From NCBI GenBank assembly GCA_025774935.1, contig JALGZK010000022.1, positions 1-33,776 on the forward strand: a stretch of 33,776 nt of DNA. The letters run 5' to 3'. This DNA is from a bacterium (GTDB lineage Bacteria > Joyebacterota > Joyebacteria > Joyebacterales > Joyebacteraceae). The notes under the pieces are model-generated. The model was not told the DNA's origin, did not search any database, and saw only the letters and a list, made by a program, of their open reading frames with translations. Both the position numbers and the translations under genes were made by a program. Below are positions 24,332 through 33,565 of this stretch, piece by piece (the stretch's first letter is position 1; each line of letters begins with the position of its first letter).

Positions 24332-24718
24332 CTAGCCCTTCTTGCCGGCCTTCTTCCGCTTGCCTGCTACGGTCTTCTTCGGACCCTTCCGCGTGCGGGC
24401 GTTCGTCCGCGTGCGCTGGCCCCTGACGGGCAGCCCGCGCCTGTGACGCCAGCCGCGGTAGCACCCGATGTCTTTCAGGCGCTTGATCGAGAGCGCGATC
24501 TCGGTGCGGAGGCTTCCCTCCACCCGGTAGCCGCCCTCGATGACCTGCCTGATCCGTCCGATCTGGTCGGCCGTGAGGTCCTTCACCCTCATCGTCCCGT
24601 CTATCCCCGCCTCCTTCAGGATCTTCTCTGAAGACGTCCGGCCGATACCGTAGATGTACGTGAGAGCTACGATGGCCCTCTTGTTGTCAGGAATGTCTAC
24701 GCCTACGAGTCGTGCCAA
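24332..24718 (-). CDS. rpsM: 30S ribosomal protein S13
   Basis: This 128-residue protein is complete S13: [21 protein letters not shown] at the N-terminus, [12 protein letters not shown], and a Lys/Arg-rich tail ([16 protein letters not shown]) that reaches the tRNA sites. S13 is in the 30S head and contacts the 50S subunit. It begins the S13-S11-S4-alpha-L17 group. Confidence 0.97.
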   Translation of the reverse strand: MARLVGVDIPDNKRAIVALTYIYGIGRTSSEKILKEAGIDGTMRVKDLTADQIGRIRQVIEGGYRVEGSLRTEIALSIKRLKDIGCYRGWRHRRGLPVRGQRTRTNARTRKGPKKTVAGKRKKAGKKG

Positions 24719-24742
24719 GGAGACATCCTCCCTCTTGCAGGG

Positions 24743-24856
24743 CTAGCCCTGCCTCTGGTTGTGCCTTCTGTTCTTGCAGATGACACGGACCCTTCCGTGC
24801 CTCTTGATGAGCTTGCAGTGCTCGCAGATCCTTTTCACCGATGATCTGACCTTCAT
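24743..24856 (-). CDS. rpmJ: 50S ribosomal protein L36, zinc-binding form
   Basis: A 37-residue protein beginning [20 protein letters not shown]. Cys11, Cys14, Cys27 and His32 form the classic L36 zinc site. GGAGG lies before the ATG. Its place between infA and rpsM is the standard one. Confidence 0.95.
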   Translation of the reverse strand: MKVRSSVKRICEHCKLIKRHGRVRVICKNRRHNQRQG

Positions 24857-24916
24857 GGTTCCTCCCGACGACCCCGGCCTCCGGAGTTGATCACGAAGCC
24901 GGGATGCTGCCACGTC

Positions 24917-25135
24917 CTACTTGTAGCGATAGGTGATGCGTCCCCGCGACCAGTCGTAGGGCGAGACCTCTACCGTCACCCGGTCCCCGGGGAGGATCTT
25001 GATGTAGTGCATCCTCATCTTCCCCGAGATGTGCGCCAGGACCTTGTGCCCGTTGTCCAGTTCGACCCTGAACATAGCATTCGGCAGCGCCTCGACCACT
25101 ACTCCCTCTACGGTGATGCCCTTCTGCTTCGCCAT
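24917..25135 (-). CDS. infA: Translation initiation factor IF-1
   Basis: This 72-residue protein is a complete IF-1, a single OB fold: [40 protein letters not shown] and [20 protein letters not shown]-1 blocks the 30S A site during initiation and helps IF-2 and IF-3. It lies between map and rpmJ. Confidence 0.97.
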   Translation of the reverse strand: MAKQKGITVEGVVVEALPNAMFRVELDNGHKVLAHISGKMRMHYIKILPGDRVTVEVSPYDWSRGRITYRYK

Positions 25136-25178
25136 TCATTCTCCCGGGAGCGCGTGTCGCTCCCCGTCCCGCAACCTG

Positions 25179-25940
25179 TCAGGCCGCTCCGTCTCCAGCG
25201 ACCGTGAGTATGTCCGCTCCGTCGTCCGTCACCACGACCGTGTGCTCGAAGTGCGCCGAGAGCTTCCGGTCCGCCGTGACGACGGTCCATCCGTCCTCGA
25301 GCGTCTCGACTGCCGGCCCGCCCGCGTTGACCATCGGCTCGATCGCGAGCACCATCCCGGTCCCGAGGATCGGTCCGTAGCCCGGGGGCCCGAAGTTCGG
25401 GATCTCCGGCGGCTCGTGGAGCTCCGTGCCGACACCGTGTCCTGCGAGCTCCCGGACTACCGTGTATCCCGCTTCCTCGACGACGCCCTGGATCGCGTGC
25501 GAGACGTCCGTCAGGTGCACTCCGGCCCGGACTGTCCCGAGGCCGGCCTCGAGCGCCCGCTGCGTCACGTCCAGAAGGCGCGTCGTCTCCTCCGGCACCT
25601 CTCCCACGGCGAACGTCCGCGCGGCGTCGGCGATGTAGCCGTTCTTCCGGACGCCGACGTCGATCCCGACGATGTCCCCGTCCTCGAGCCGCCGGGTCCC
25701 GGGGATGCCGTGCACGACCTCCTCGTTCACCGACGTGCAGATCGACGCGGGGTAGCCGTGGAAGCCCTTGAACTCGGGGCTGGCGTCGTGGCTCCGTATG
25801 AAGTTTTCGATCTCGCTGTCGAGCTCCCCGGTCGTCGCCCCGCGCTCGATGAGCCCGGCGGCGAGGTCGAGAGCCCCGGCGACCAGCCGGCCGCTCTCCC
25901 TTATGAGCTCGATCTCCTCGGTCGTCCTGATCGCGATCAT
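25179..25940 (-). CDS. map: Type I methionine aminopeptidase
   Basis: This 253-residue enzyme removes the initiator Met from new proteins. The metal ligands are all present: D94 and D105 (GIDVGVRKNGYIADAARTF), H168 (GHGVG), E201 (AIEPMV) and E232 (FEHTVVV), and the catalytic His77 in VVHG. There is no N-terminal extension, so it is the plain bacterial form. The ATG overlaps the adk stop by four bases (ATGA), so translation is probably coupled. Confidence 0.96.
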   Translation of the reverse strand: MIAIRTTEEIELIRESGRLVAGALDLAAGLIERGATTGELDSEIENFIRSHDASPEFKGFHGYPASICTSVNEEVVHGIPGTRRLEDGDIVGIDVGVRKNGYIADAARTFAVGEVPEETTRLLDVTQRALEAGLGTVRAGVHLTDVSHAIQGVVEEAGYTVVRELAGHGVGTELHEPPEIPNFGPPGYGPILGTGMVLAIEPMVNAGGPAVETLEDGWTVVTADRKLSAHFEHTVVVTDDGADILTVAGDGAA

Positions 25941-26617
25941 CCGGCCGCACTCTCCGGAGGTTCGAGACCGTCGAGCAGGTCGATGGCCGCGGTCACGCGC
26001 TTGCCGACCTCAGCGATCGACCCGGTCGTGTCGATCCGGATGAGCTTCCCCTGCGACCGGTAGTACTCGATCATCGGCTTGGTCGACCCCCGGAACTCGA
26101 CGAACCTGGCGTGGACCGTCGCCTCCCGATCGTCCGCGCGCACATCCAGCGTCCCGCCGCACCTGTCGCACTCGCCGGGTGTCTCCGGCGGCTTCGCGTC
26201 CAGGTTGTAGACGAGCCCGCAGTTCGTGCACGAGACTCTCTTCGCGAGTCTCCTGACGGCGGCCGCCTCTTCGATGTCGAAGAACAGAGCTCTGTCGACG
26301 CCGAGATCCCGCTTCGCGAGGATCTCGTCCAGCCCCTCGGCCTGAGGGACCGTCCGCGGGAAGCCGTCCAGAACGATCCCGGCCTCGTACTCGGGCATGT
26401 CGAGCAGCTTCTCGACCCACAGGAGCATGATCTTGTCGGGGACGAGTACGCCGGCCTTCATGTACCTCTCGGCCTGCCGGCCGAGCGGCGTTCCACTGCC
26501 GACCGCCTCCCTCAGAAGGTCCCCGCTCGAGACGTGCGGCAGGTGACGCTTCGCCGCGATCCTCTTCCCGTGCGTGCCTTTCCCTGCCCCCGGCGCTCCT
26601 ACGAGAACGATGATCAT
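25937..26617 (-). CDS. adk: Adenylate kinase, zinc-binding LID form
   Basis: This 226-residue enzyme interconverts ATP plus AMP and 2 ADP. The P-loop GAPGAGKGT is at 7-15 and DGFPRT at 84-89. The LID domain has Cys130, Cys133, Cys150 and Cys153, the structural zinc site. A GTG 12 bases upstream would add four residues (MEHC), but GGTGGAG then fits as ribosome site for the ATG at 26617. The gene lies between secY and map. Confidence 0.95.
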   Translation of the reverse strand: MIIVLVGAPGAGKGTHGKRIAAKRHLPHVSSGDLLREAVGSGTPLGRQAERYMKAGVLVPDKIMLLWVEKLLDMPEYEAGIVLDGFPRTVPQAEGLDEILAKRDLGVDRALFFDIEEAAAVRRLAKRVSCTNCGLVYNLDAKPPETPGECDRCGGTLDVRADDREATVHARFVEFRGSTKPMIEYYRSQGKLIRIDTTGSIAEVGKRVTAAIDLLDGLEPPESAAG

Positions 26618-26643
26618 GCAGTGCTCCACCGGCGCCCGTCTGC

Positions 26644-26664
26644 CGGCCGCGGTCTCCGCGGCCG
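26644..26664 (-). other. Perfect hairpin between secY and adk
   Basis: A 9-bp stem (26644-26652 with 26656-26664, core GGCCGCGG/CCGCGGCC) encloses a three-base loop. There is no T-run, so it is more likely an mRNA processing, pausing or stability structure than a terminator, placed between the ribosomal/secretion part and the adk-map part of the operon. Confidence 0.5.
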
Positions 26665-26674
26665 CCCTCCCGGG

Positions 26675-27997
26675 CTATCGCCGTCTCCCCCTCAGCTTCC
26701 CCTTCTTCATGAAGCCGTCGTAGTGCCGCATCAGGAGGTGGGACTCGATCTGCGACAGCGTGTCGAGTCCGACGCCGACGACGATGAGGAGTCCGGTGCC
26801 GCCGAACGTGAACGGCGCGTTCAGTTTCTGCTGCATGAAGTACGGCAGCACCGCGATGAATGCCAGGAACATCGCTCCGGGAAGCGTGATCCGTGTCAGA
26901 ACGTAGTCGATGTATTCGGCCGTCTTCTTGCCCGGCCGCTTCCCCGGAACGAACCCGCCGTACTTCTTCATGTTGTCGGCGAGGTCGACCGGGTTGAAGA
27001 TGATCGCCGTGTAGAAGTACGCGAAGAAGACGATGATGACGACGTACAGGGTCGTGTGGACCGGCATGCCGGGTTGGAGCATGGCCGCCAGCCCCTCCAT
27101 GAACTGGTTCCCCTTGAAGAACCCGGCCAGCGTCCCTGGGAACATGATGATCGACTGCGCGAAGATGACCGGGATGACGCCCGCCGTGTTCAGCCTGAGC
27201 GGGATGTGCGTGCTCTGCCCGCCGTAGACCTTCCGTCCGACCACGCGCTTCGCGTACTGGACAGGGATCCGGCGCTGCGCCTGCGTCATGAGCACGACCG
27301 CTGCGACGATGCCGATCATCATCACCGTGAGAACGATGAGGCCGAAGATGTTGAGCGAGCCGATCCTGAGCGCCCGGTACGTGTTCAGCCAGTCGGTCGG
27401 GTACCTCGCGACGATGCCGATGAAGATGATGAGCGAGATGCCGTTGCCGATACCCTTGTCGGAGATCTGCTCGCCGAGCCACATGATGAAGATCGTGCCG
27501 GTCGTCATCGTGAGCATCGTGAGGAGCCTGAACCCCCAGCCGGGGCTCGGGACGATCGCGATGCCCTCGACCGCCGGGAGGCTCTCCAGATAGAGCGAGA
27601 GCGCGTACGACTGGACGAGAGCGAGGAAGACGGTCCCGTATCTCGTGTACTGCGTGATCTTCTTGCGCCCTTCCTCCCCCATCTTCTGCAGCTTCTCGAA
27701 GTACGGGATCACCGCGGTGAAGAGCTGCAGGATAATCGACGCACTGATGTAGGGCATGATGCCGAGCGCGAAGATGGTCGCGTTCGCGAACGCGCCTCCG
27801 ACGAACATGTCATAGAGACCCAGGAGCGTTCCCTGCTGGGCCTTGAAGTAGTTAGCGAGCGCCTCTCCGTTGACCCCCGCCGTCGGGACGTGCCCGCCGA
27901 TGCGGTAGATCACGAGGATCATGAGCGTGTAGAGGACGCGCCTCTTCAGCTCCGGGATCTTGAAGATGCTCTGGAGGCTCGTAAACACGTTGGGCAT
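26675..27997 (-). CDS. secY: Preprotein translocase subunit SecY
   Basis: This 440-residue, ten-helix membrane protein is the channel subunit of the Sec translocon. Family signatures include RRVLYTLMILVIYRIGGHVP at the N-terminus, FALGIMPYISASIILQLF, TRYGTVFLALVQSYALSLYL and a conserved C-terminal MKKGKLRGRRR. It lies downstream of rplO in the spc operon as in most bacteria, and would export the signal-peptide proteins of the left half. Confidence 0.97.
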   Translation of the reverse strand: MPNVFTSLQSIFKIPELKRRVLYTLMILVIYRIGGHVPTAGVNGEALANYFKAQQGTLLGLYDMFVGGAFANATIFALGIMPYISASIILQLFTAVIPYFEKLQKMGEEGRKKITQYTRYGTVFLALVQSYALSLYLESLPAVEGIAIVPSPGWGFRLLTMLTMTTGTIFIMWLGEQISDKGIGNGISLIIFIGIVARYPTDWLNTYRALRIGSLNIFGLIVLTVMMIGIVAAVVLMTQAQRRIPVQYAKRVVGRKVYGGQSTHIPLRLNTAGVIPVIFAQSIIMFPGTLAGFFKGNQFMEGLAAMLQPGMPVHTTLYVVIIVFFAYFYTAIIFNPVDLADNMKKYGGFVPGKRPGKKTAEYIDYVLTRITLPGAMFLAFIAVLPYFMQQKLNAPFTFGGTGLLIVVGVGLDTLSQIESHLLMRHYDGFMKKGKLRGRRR

Positions 27998-28012
27998 GTT
28001 CGTGCGCCTTTC

Positions 28013-28456
28013 TTACTTGATCAGCTCGACGGTTCCACCGGCGGCTTCTAGCTTCTCTCGTGCCTTCGCACTGATGGCGTGGATCCTGAGGTCCATCGAC
28101 CTCGTGATCTCGCCGACCGCCAGCACCTTGACCGGCTTTCTGGAGCTCGTGACGACCCCGCTCGCCCTCAACACCTCCACCGTCACGGTCCCCTCGAGAC
28201 CCGAACGCTCGAGGTCCCTGAGGTTGATCACCTCGTACTTCTTCTGCGAGGGGGGCTTGAAGCCCCTCATCGGCACGCGCCGCGCGAGCGGCATCTGGCC
28301 ACCCTCGAACCACGGCGGGACGCTCCCGCCCGAGCGCGACTTCTGGCCCTTGTGGCCCTTGCCGCTGGTCTTCCCGCGGCCCGAGCCGTGCCCTCGGCCG
28401 ATTCGCCTCTTCGTCTTCCGCGCCCCTTTGGCGCTCTTGAGTTCGTTCAGCTTCAT
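28013..28456 (-). CDS. rplO: 50S ribosomal protein L15
   Basis: This 147-residue protein is complete L15, with MKLNELKSAKGARKTKRRIG, the Gly-rich GRGHGSGRGKTSGKGHKGQK extension that threads into 23S rRNA, and the C-terminal ISAKAREKLEAAGGTVELIK. It lies between rpmD and secY. Confidence 0.97.
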   Translation of the reverse strand: MKLNELKSAKGARKTKRRIGRGHGSGRGKTSGKGHKGQKSRSGGSVPPWFEGGQMPLARRVPMRGFKPPSQKKYEVINLRDLERSGLEGTVTVEVLRASGVVTSSRKPVKVLAVGEITRSMDLRIHAISAKAREKLEAAGGTVELIK

Positions 28457-28519
28457 GACTGCGCCTTCCCTGTGGAGACGTTGCTCCGACGGCCCGACGT
28501 GGCCCGTCCGTGCGGTTCC

Positions 28520-28708
28520 CTACTCGTCCAGCTCTTCGACGGTGACGAGGTGGATGACCTTCTGCACCATGCCGCGGATCTGCGGCGTGTCGTCGTGGAT
28601 GACCGTCTGATGCATGCGGTGGATCCCGAGAGCTCTCACAGTCCGCTTCTGCTTCTCGTTGCGGTTGATCGCGCTCCTCGTCTGGCGGATCTTGAGCCTC
28701 TTAGCCAT
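28520..28708 (-). CDS. rpmD: 50S ribosomal protein L30
   Basis: A 62-residue L30: [40 protein letters not shown], and the C-terminal [12 protein letters not shown]. Its start overlaps the end of rpsE by eight bases, suggesting coupled translation. Confidence 0.95.
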   Translation of the reverse strand: MAKRLKIRQTRSAINRNEKQKRTVRALGIHRMHQTVIHDDTPQIRGMVQKVIHLVTVEELDE

Positions 28709-29273
28709 CCTCCGCCTCCCTCGTGATCCCGAACAGCTCGCCGACTCCCATCCCGCGGTCCTTCGCGACGTCGCGCGCCGACCGCATCTCCTTCAGAGCC
28801 TCGAGCGTCGCCTTCACGATGTTGTGCGGATTGTTCGAGCCCAGCGACTTCGCGAGCACGTCCTTGATCCCGACGCACTCCATGACCGCACGGACTCCGC
28901 CGCCCGCGACGATCCCTGTACCCGGACTCGCCGGACGCACGAGCACCTTGCCGGCGCCGAACTTGCCCAGGACGGCGTACGGAACTGTCCCGCCGACCAT
29001 TGGGACCTCGATCATGTTCTTCTTCGCCACCTCAGTCCCCTTGCGGATCGACTCGGCGACCTCGTTGGCCTTGCCGAGACCGATGCCGACCTTCCCCTTC
29101 CGGTCCCCCACGGCGACGAGTGCGTTGAAGCCGAAGCGGCGGCCGCCCTTGACGACCTTCGCCACCCTGTTGATGTGGATGACCCGCTCCTCGAACTCGG
29201 GCACGACAGCATCCCTGCTGTCCCGCCGGTCCCTCCTGTCCCTTCTACCTCTACCGAACCTCTGCTGTGCCAT
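28701..29273 (-). CDS. rpsE: 30S ribosomal protein S5
   Basis: This 190-residue protein is complete S5: the double-stranded-RNA-binding domain ([39 protein letters not shown]) and the C-terminal [21 protein letters not shown] and [20 protein letters not shown] short Arg/Asp-rich N-terminal extension precedes the domain ([12 protein letters not shown]). S5 is involved in mRNA unwinding and accuracy. Confidence 0.97.
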   Translation of the reverse strand: MAQQRFGRGRRDRRDRRDSRDAVVPEFEERVIHINRVAKVVKGGRRFGFNALVAVGDRKGKVGIGLGKANEVAESIRKGTEVAKKNMIEVPMVGGTVPYAVLGKFGAGKVLVRPASPGTGIVAGGGVRAVMECVGIKDVLAKSLGSNNPHNIVKATLEALKEMRSARDVAKDRGMGVGELFGITREAEDG

Positions 29274-29306
29274 CGGGCTACTGCTCCCTCCCGGGGACGG
29301 CCGTGC

Positions 29307-29684
29307 CTAGAACTCCAGGCCGCTCTCGCGCGCGGCGTCCGCCAGCGCACGCACTCTGCCGTGGTACAGGTACCCGCCCCTGTCGAAACTGATCCGCTTG
29401 ATGCCCCTGTCCAGGGCGCGCTGAGCCAGCACCTTGCCGACGGCCTTACTCGCGTCGGTCTTGGTGTGCCCGCCGTTGCCCAGTTCCTTCTTCACGTCGT
29501 CGCTCAGGGTCGAAGCGGATACGAGAGTCACGCCTTCAGCGTCGTCGATGATCTGAGCGTACGTGTGCTTCAGACTCCTGAATACGCTCAGCCTGGGGCG
29601 CTCGGCCCCGCCGACGATCTTCTTGCGGACGCGCTTCCTCCGTCGTATTCTCCCGGTTCTCCTGACGCTCTTCCTACCCTTCAT
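29307..29684 (-). CDS. rplR: 50S ribosomal protein L18
   Basis: This 125-residue protein is complete L18, the 5S-rRNA-binding partner of L5: [60 protein letters not shown] and ESGLEF. The Arg/Lys-rich N-terminus is typical. It lies between rplF and rpsE. Confidence 0.96.
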   Translation of the reverse strand: MKGRKSVRRTGRIRRRKRVRKKIVGGAERPRLSVFRSLKHTYAQIIDDAEGVTLVSASTLSDDVKKELGNGGHTKTDASKAVGKVLAQRALDRGIKRISFDRGGYLYHGRVRALADAARESGLEF

Positions 29685-29732
29685 CGTTCCTCACCAGCCT
29701 CTACTGAGAATTGTCTCTTCGACACTCGGTCA

Positions 29733-30281
29733 CTAGATGCCGGACGACACTGCGAGCTTGCCGGCCTTACGACGCACGTACTCGTCGTGGTATCGGATCC
29801 CCTTGCCCTTGTAGGGCTCCGGGGGCCGCAAGGCCCGGATCTCGGCAGCCGCCTGCCCCACCACCTGTCGGTCGATTCCCTTGACGACGATTCGGGTCGA
29901 CTCAGGAACCTCGATCTCGACGCCTTCCGGGGGTTCGAAGACACACGCGTGGGACAGCCCGAGCTTCAGGTGGAGCGTCTTCCCCTTGAGCTCGGCGCCG
30001 TAGCCCACGCCGATGATGTCCAGGTTCTTGGTGAACCCCTCGGTGACACCCGTGATCGTGTTCGCGATGAGTGCCCTCATCGTTCCGTGGATCGACCGTG
30101 CTGCCTTGGTCTCCGCGGTCCGCGTGACGGTCAGGACGTTCCCGTCGAGGCTCACCTCGACGTCGCCTGAGAGGCGCGTCTCGAGCTCGCCCTTCGGGCC
30201 TTTCGCCTTGACCGTCCTGCCTTCCACGGTGACCTTCACCCCCGCCGGAATCTCTATGGGGGCCTTGCCTACTCTCGACAT
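29733..30281 (-). CDS. rplF: 50S ribosomal protein L6
   Basis: This 182-residue protein is complete L6: MSRVGKAPIEIPAGVKVTVE, VKGPKGEL-type motif, LIANTITGVTEGFTKNLDII and the C-terminal PEPYKGKGIRYHDEYVRRKA. The frame is open further upstream, but the ATG at 30281 gives the conserved N-terminus and follows AGGAGA. Confidence 0.97.
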   Translation of the reverse strand: MSRVGKAPIEIPAGVKVTVEGRTVKAKGPKGELETRLSGDVEVSLDGNVLTVTRTAETKAARSIHGTMRALIANTITGVTEGFTKNLDIIGVGYGAELKGKTLHLKLGLSHACVFEPPEGVEIEVPESTRIVVKGIDRQVVGQAAAEIRALRPPEPYKGKGIRYHDEYVRRKAGKLAVSSGI

Positions 30282-30352
30282 CCGGGTCTCTCCTTGTTCT
30301 GCTGCGCTTTCGCTCGTCGGGCGACGCCGCCCTCCGGCAACCGGTCGACCGG

Positions 30353-30748
30353 CTACCAGATGTGGCAGACCACCTCGCCCCCGACGTGTTCCTTCCGGGA
30401 CTCGCCGCTCGTCAGGACGCCCTTCGGCGTGGACAGGATCGCAGCACCGTAGTTGCTCCTGACCCTCGGGATCTCGTCGACGCCGACGTAGCGCCTGAGC
30501 CCGGGCTTGGAGATGCGCTGGATTCCGCGGATCACACTCTCGCCCTTCGGCGTGTACTTCAGGTGGACCCTGAGAATCCCCTGCTTCCCGTCCTCGACCA
30601 CGCGGAAGTCCCTGATGAACTTCTCCCTCAGAAGCGCCTCGGCGATCGCGATCTTGAACTTCGACGCCGGTACGTCGACGCTCCTCTTCCTCGCCCTGCA
30701 CCCGTTTCTGATCCTCGTCAGCATGTCGGCGATCGGATCGGTCATCAT
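30353..30748 (-). CDS. rpsH: 30S ribosomal protein S8
   Basis: This 131-residue protein is complete S8: MTDPIADMLTRIRNGCRARK, FIRDFRVVEDGKQGILRVHL and the C-terminal GVLTSGESRKEHVGGEVVCHIW. Two ATGs stand in a row and the second (30745) gives the usual N-terminus. In some bacteria S8 represses the spc operon; I did not identify its target here. Confidence 0.96.
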   Translation of the reverse strand: MMTDPIADMLTRIRNGCRARKRSVDVPASKFKIAIAEALLREKFIRDFRVVEDGKQGILRVHLKYTPKGESVIRGIQRISKPGLRRYVGVDEIPRVRSNYGAAILSTPKGVLTSGESRKEHVGGEVVCHIW

Positions 30749-30845
30749 CGTCCGTTCTCTCCTTCACGCGGAAGCCTGTGCCCGTCTCACGGGCCACCCT
30801 TCCGCCGGTGCGGGACCGGGTCCCGCAGTTCTCCCCGCGAGCGCC

Positions 30846-31031
30846 CTACCAGCTGGCCTTGAGCACCCCGGGGATCTCCCCCTTCAGGGCGAGCTCGCGG
30901 AAGCAGATGCGGCAGAGGCCGAAGTCGCGGAGATACGCACGGGAACGCCCGCACCGGTGGCACCGGTTGTACTCGCGCACCTTGTACTTCGCCTTCCTCT
31001 TCTGCTTCTCGATCAGTGCCTTCTTCGCCAA
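30846..31031 (-). CDS. rpsN: 30S ribosomal protein S14, zinc-binding short form
   Basis: This 61-residue protein is the short C+ form of S14, with Cys24, Cys27, Cys40 and Cys43 ([20 protein letters not shown]) binding zinc. The C-terminal [11 protein letters not shown] is conserved. It lies between rplE and rpsH. Confidence 0.97.
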   Translation of the reverse strand: MAKKALIEKQKRKAKYKVREYNRCHRCGRSRAYLRDFGLCRICFRELALKGEIPGVLKASW

Positions 31032-31092
31032 GTTCTCTTCCCCTCGGTGGTTCCTGAGGCCGCCGCCTCCGGCGGCGCCCCTCGCACGGCGG

Positions 31093-31632
31093 CTAGCGCC
31101 TGAACGGCATGCCCAGGAGCTTGAGGAGTTCCATCGCCTCCTCGTCCGTCATTGCCGTCGTGACGATCGTGATGTCCATCCCCTTGATGGAGTCAACGTC
31201 GTCGTAGTCGATCTCCGGGAACACGACCTGCTCGTCGAGGCCGAAGGTGTAGTTGCCCCGGCCATCGAACGAGTTCGTCGGGAGACCCCTGAAGTCGCGG
31301 ATCCGCGGGGCCGCGATGGTCACGAACCGGTCGTAGAACTCGTACATCCGGTCTCCCCTGAGCGTGACCTTGCAGCCGATCGGCTGTCCGGCCCTGAGCT
31401 TGAAGTTCGCGATCGCCTTCTTCGCGCGGGCGATGCGAGGCTTCTGCCCTGTGATGGCCGAGAGCTCCTTCATGGCTCCGTCGAGGACCTTGATGTCTTC
31501 CTTGGCCTCGGAGAGTCCCATGTTGATGACGATCTTCGAGAGCTTCGGGACCATCATCGTGTTGGCGTACTCGAAGCGCTTCATCAGCGCCGGCACGACC
31601 TCACTCCTGTAGCGTTCCTTCACACGTGTCAT
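31093..31632 (-). CDS. rplE: 50S ribosomal protein L5
   Basis: This 179-residue protein is complete L5, which binds 5S rRNA and contacts P-site tRNA: LKERY-type start ([19 protein letters not shown]), [55 protein letters not shown] and the C-terminal [15 protein letters not shown]. Confidence 0.97.
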   Translation of the reverse strand: MTRVKERYRSEVVPALMKRFEYANTMMVPKLSKIVINMGLSEAKEDIKVLDGAMKELSAITGQKPRIARAKKAIANFKLRAGQPIGCKVTLRGDRMYEFYDRFVTIAAPRIRDFRGLPTNSFDGRGNYTFGLDEQVVFPEIDYDDVDSIKGMDITIVTTAMTDEEAMELLKLLGMPFRR

Positions 31633-31706
31633 GCTCTTCTACTCCGATGTTTCCGGCGCGGTCCCGCGACCCTTCGCGGCCAGTCCGCCGGCACCACACG
31701 GGCCGG

Positions 31707-32036
31707 CTACGACCTCCGCTCGACCATCTCGCCGCACTGGGTGCAGACGCGCGTCTTCGACCTGTCCGCGAGGATCTTCGTGCGGATCCTGACGCCCTTG
31801 TTGCACTTCGTGCAGACCAGCATGACGTTCGAGACGTTGATCGGCGCTTCCTTCTCGATGATCCCCCCCTGCTCGCCCTGCCCCCGCGCGCGCGTGTGCC
31901 GGTGGATGAAGTTGATCCCCTCCACCACGACACGGCTCTGCTTCGGCATGACCTTGAGGACCTTCCCGCGCTTGCCCCGGTCGTTGCCCGCTATGACCTC
32001 CACGATGTCGTTCTTCGCGATGTGCATCTGTCCCAT
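31707..32036 (-). CDS. rplX: 50S ribosomal protein L24 with zinc-ribbon-like C-terminus
   Basis: This 109-residue protein is L24: a KOW domain (MHIAKNDIVEVIAGNDRGKR, GKVLKVMPKQSRVVVEGINF) and PINVSNVMLVC. The C-terminal part has two Cys pairs, Cys75/Cys78 and Cys98/Cys101 (CTKC, CTQC), able to bind zinc as in many bacterial L24 proteins. The start may be this ATG or the one nine bases on. Confidence 0.95.
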   Translation of the reverse strand: MGQMHIAKNDIVEVIAGNDRGKRGKVLKVMPKQSRVVVEGINFIHRHTRARGQGEQGGIIEKEAPINVSNVMLVCTKCNKGVRIRTKILADRSKTRVCTQCGEMVERRS

Positions 32037-32106
32037 CGTATGTCCCTCAATCCTCGGTAAGACCTTCCGGAACGTCCGGCCCCCCGGGCCTTCTTCCGGC
32101 AGACGG

Positions 32107-32475
32107 CTAGAGCACCTCGGGAGCGAGGGCGACGATCTTCATGAACTTCTTCTCCCGGAGCTCCCTCGCGACGGGGCCGAAGATCCTGGTTCCGATCGGC
32201 TCGTTCTGCGGGTTCACGATGACGGCCGCGTTGTCGTCGAACCTGATGTAGGACCCGTCCTTCCGCCTGATCTCCTTCTTCGTCCGCACGATGACCGCCC
32301 GCACGACCTGCTTCTTCTTGACGTTGCCCCCAGGCATCGCTGACCTGACGCTCGCGATGACGATGTCGCCCACGCGCGCGTATCTCCTCCGGGATCCCCC
32401 CAGCACCTTGAAGCACCGCACTTCCTTGGCCCCGGAGTTGTCGGCCACCTTGAGTTTCGTGTACTCCTGAATCAT
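32107..32475 (-). CDS. rplN: 50S ribosomal protein L14
   Basis: This 122-residue protein is complete L14: [70 protein letters not shown] and the C-terminal [14 protein letters not shown]14 contacts 16S rRNA in an intersubunit bridge. It follows rpsQ. Confidence 0.97.
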   Translation of the reverse strand: MIQEYTKLKVADNSGAKEVRCFKVLGGSRRRYARVGDIVIASVRSAMPGGNVKKKQVVRAVIVRTKKEIRRKDGSYIRFDDNAAVIVNPQNEPIGTRIFGPVARELREKKFMKIVALAPEVL

Positions 32476-32508
32476 TTCCTGCCTCGTAGGTTGCTCGCGC
32501 GCCGCCAG

Positions 32509-32790
32509 CTAATGCGCAGACTTCCGCATCACCTCGATGAGTCTCCAGCGCTTGTCCTTGGAGAGCGGGCGAGTCTCGGTGATCCGGACGACGTCCCCCA
32601 CCTGACACTCGTTCTTCTCGTCGTGCACCTTGAACTTCGTCGTCCGCTTCACGAAGCGGCCGTACATCGGGTGCTTGACGAGCCTCGTGACCGCGACCAC
32701 CGCGGTCTTGTCCATCTTGTCGCTCACGACCTGGCCGACACGTACCTTCCGTCGACCTCGCTTCTCAGTAGCGTTCATCTCTGCATTCAT
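32509..32790 (-). CDS. rpsQ: 30S ribosomal protein S17
   Basis: This 93-residue protein is S17, an OB-fold rRNA-binding protein: [40 protein letters not shown] and [20 protein letters not shown]. The start is uncertain by four residues because two ATGs ([11 protein letters not shown]) are close together. Confidence 0.95.
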   Translation of the reverse strand: MNAEMNATEKRGRRKVRVGQVVSDKMDKTAVVAVTRLVKHPMYGRFVKRTTKFKVHDEKNECQVGDVVRITETRPLSKDKRWRLIEVMRKSAH

Positions 32791-32847
32791 CTCTTCGCAC
32801 TCCGGTCTGCTCCGTTGCCGTGCCGCCCGCCGAGCGGGCGCGCGCGG

Positions 32848-33075
32848 CTACTGTCCCTCGGCCTGCTCCGGCGCCTGCGGGATGTCCACGCCGCCGCCCT
32901 GATCCAGAAGCGTCATGAGCCGAGCGATGTCCTTCCTGACCTCGCGGATCCTGAGCGGATTGGCCAGCTGACCAGTCTTATGCTGGAACTTGAGGTTGAA
33001 GAGCTCCTCGCGAGCCTCCCTCAAGCGCTGCGCCAGTTCCGCCTGGGTCAGAGTTCTCAACTCCTTCGCCTTCAA
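32848..33075 (-). CDS. rpmC: 50S ribosomal protein L29 with TTG start
   Basis: A 75-residue L29: [40 protein letters not shown] and [12 protein letters not shown]. No ATG gives this N-terminus; the codon before KAKELRT is TTG, preceded by GGAGGAG at good spacing, so TTG is the likely start. A Gly/Glu/Pro-rich tail of about 18 residues follows the two-helix core. It lies between rplP and rpsQ. Confidence 0.92.
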   Translation of the reverse strand: MKAKELRTLTQAELAQRLREAREELFNLKFQHKTGQLANPLRIREVRKDIARLMTLLDQGGGVDIPQAPEQAEGQ

Positions 33076-33124
33076 AACCGACTCTCCTCCAGGAGATCGT
33101 CCCGCGGGCTCGTCGCCCGGCGAG

Positions 33125-33535
33125 CTATACCTCCCTGATCGTGAACTTCGTCTTGAGCGGGAGTTTGTGGCTCGCCAGGGCAAGGCACTCCCGGGCGATC
33201 TGTTCGGTCACTCCCTCGAGCTCACAGATGATGCGCCCGGGCTTCACCACCGCCACCCAGTGATCGAGCGCGCCCTTGCCCTTGCCCATCCTGGTCTCCG
33301 CCGGCTTCTTCGTGATCGGCTTGTCCGGGAAGACCCTGAACCAGAGCTTGCCGCGACGCTGCATGTGCCTCGTGATGGCGATACGCGCCGCCTCGATCTG
33401 GCGCGCCGTCAGCCACCCGGGCTCGAGCGCCCTCAGGCCGTACTCGCCGAAGTCGAGCCTGTCTGCGCCCTTCGTACGGCCCTGCATGCGGCCCTTGTGC
33501 TGCTTCCTGTGTTTGCTTCTCTTCGGTTCGAGCAT
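33125..33535 (-). CDS. rplP: 50S ribosomal protein L16
   Basis: This 136-residue protein is complete L16: [60 protein letters not shown] and [21 protein letters not shown]16 sits near the peptidyl transferase centre and A-site tRNA. It lies just downstream of rpsC. Confidence 0.97.
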   Translation of the reverse strand: MLEPKRSKHRKQHKGRMQGRTKGADRLDFGEYGLRALEPGWLTARQIEAARIAITRHMQRRGKLWFRVFPDKPITKKPAETRMGKGKGALDHWVAVVKPGRIICELEGVTEQIARECLALASHKLPLKTKFTIREV

Positions 33536-33565
33536 GATCTCTGCCTATCCTTCGGGACCCTGTTC

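Noticed and set aside
26111-28051. Long plus-strand open frame opposite adk and secY
   Set aside because: Its composition (Arg, Asp, Glu, Val runs) is the expected shadow of a GC-rich minus-strand gene, and it resembles no protein family.
30778-32343. Long plus-strand open frame opposite rpsN, rplE, rplX and rplN
   Set aside because: It is a shadow of well-identified ribosomal genes and has no ribosome site.
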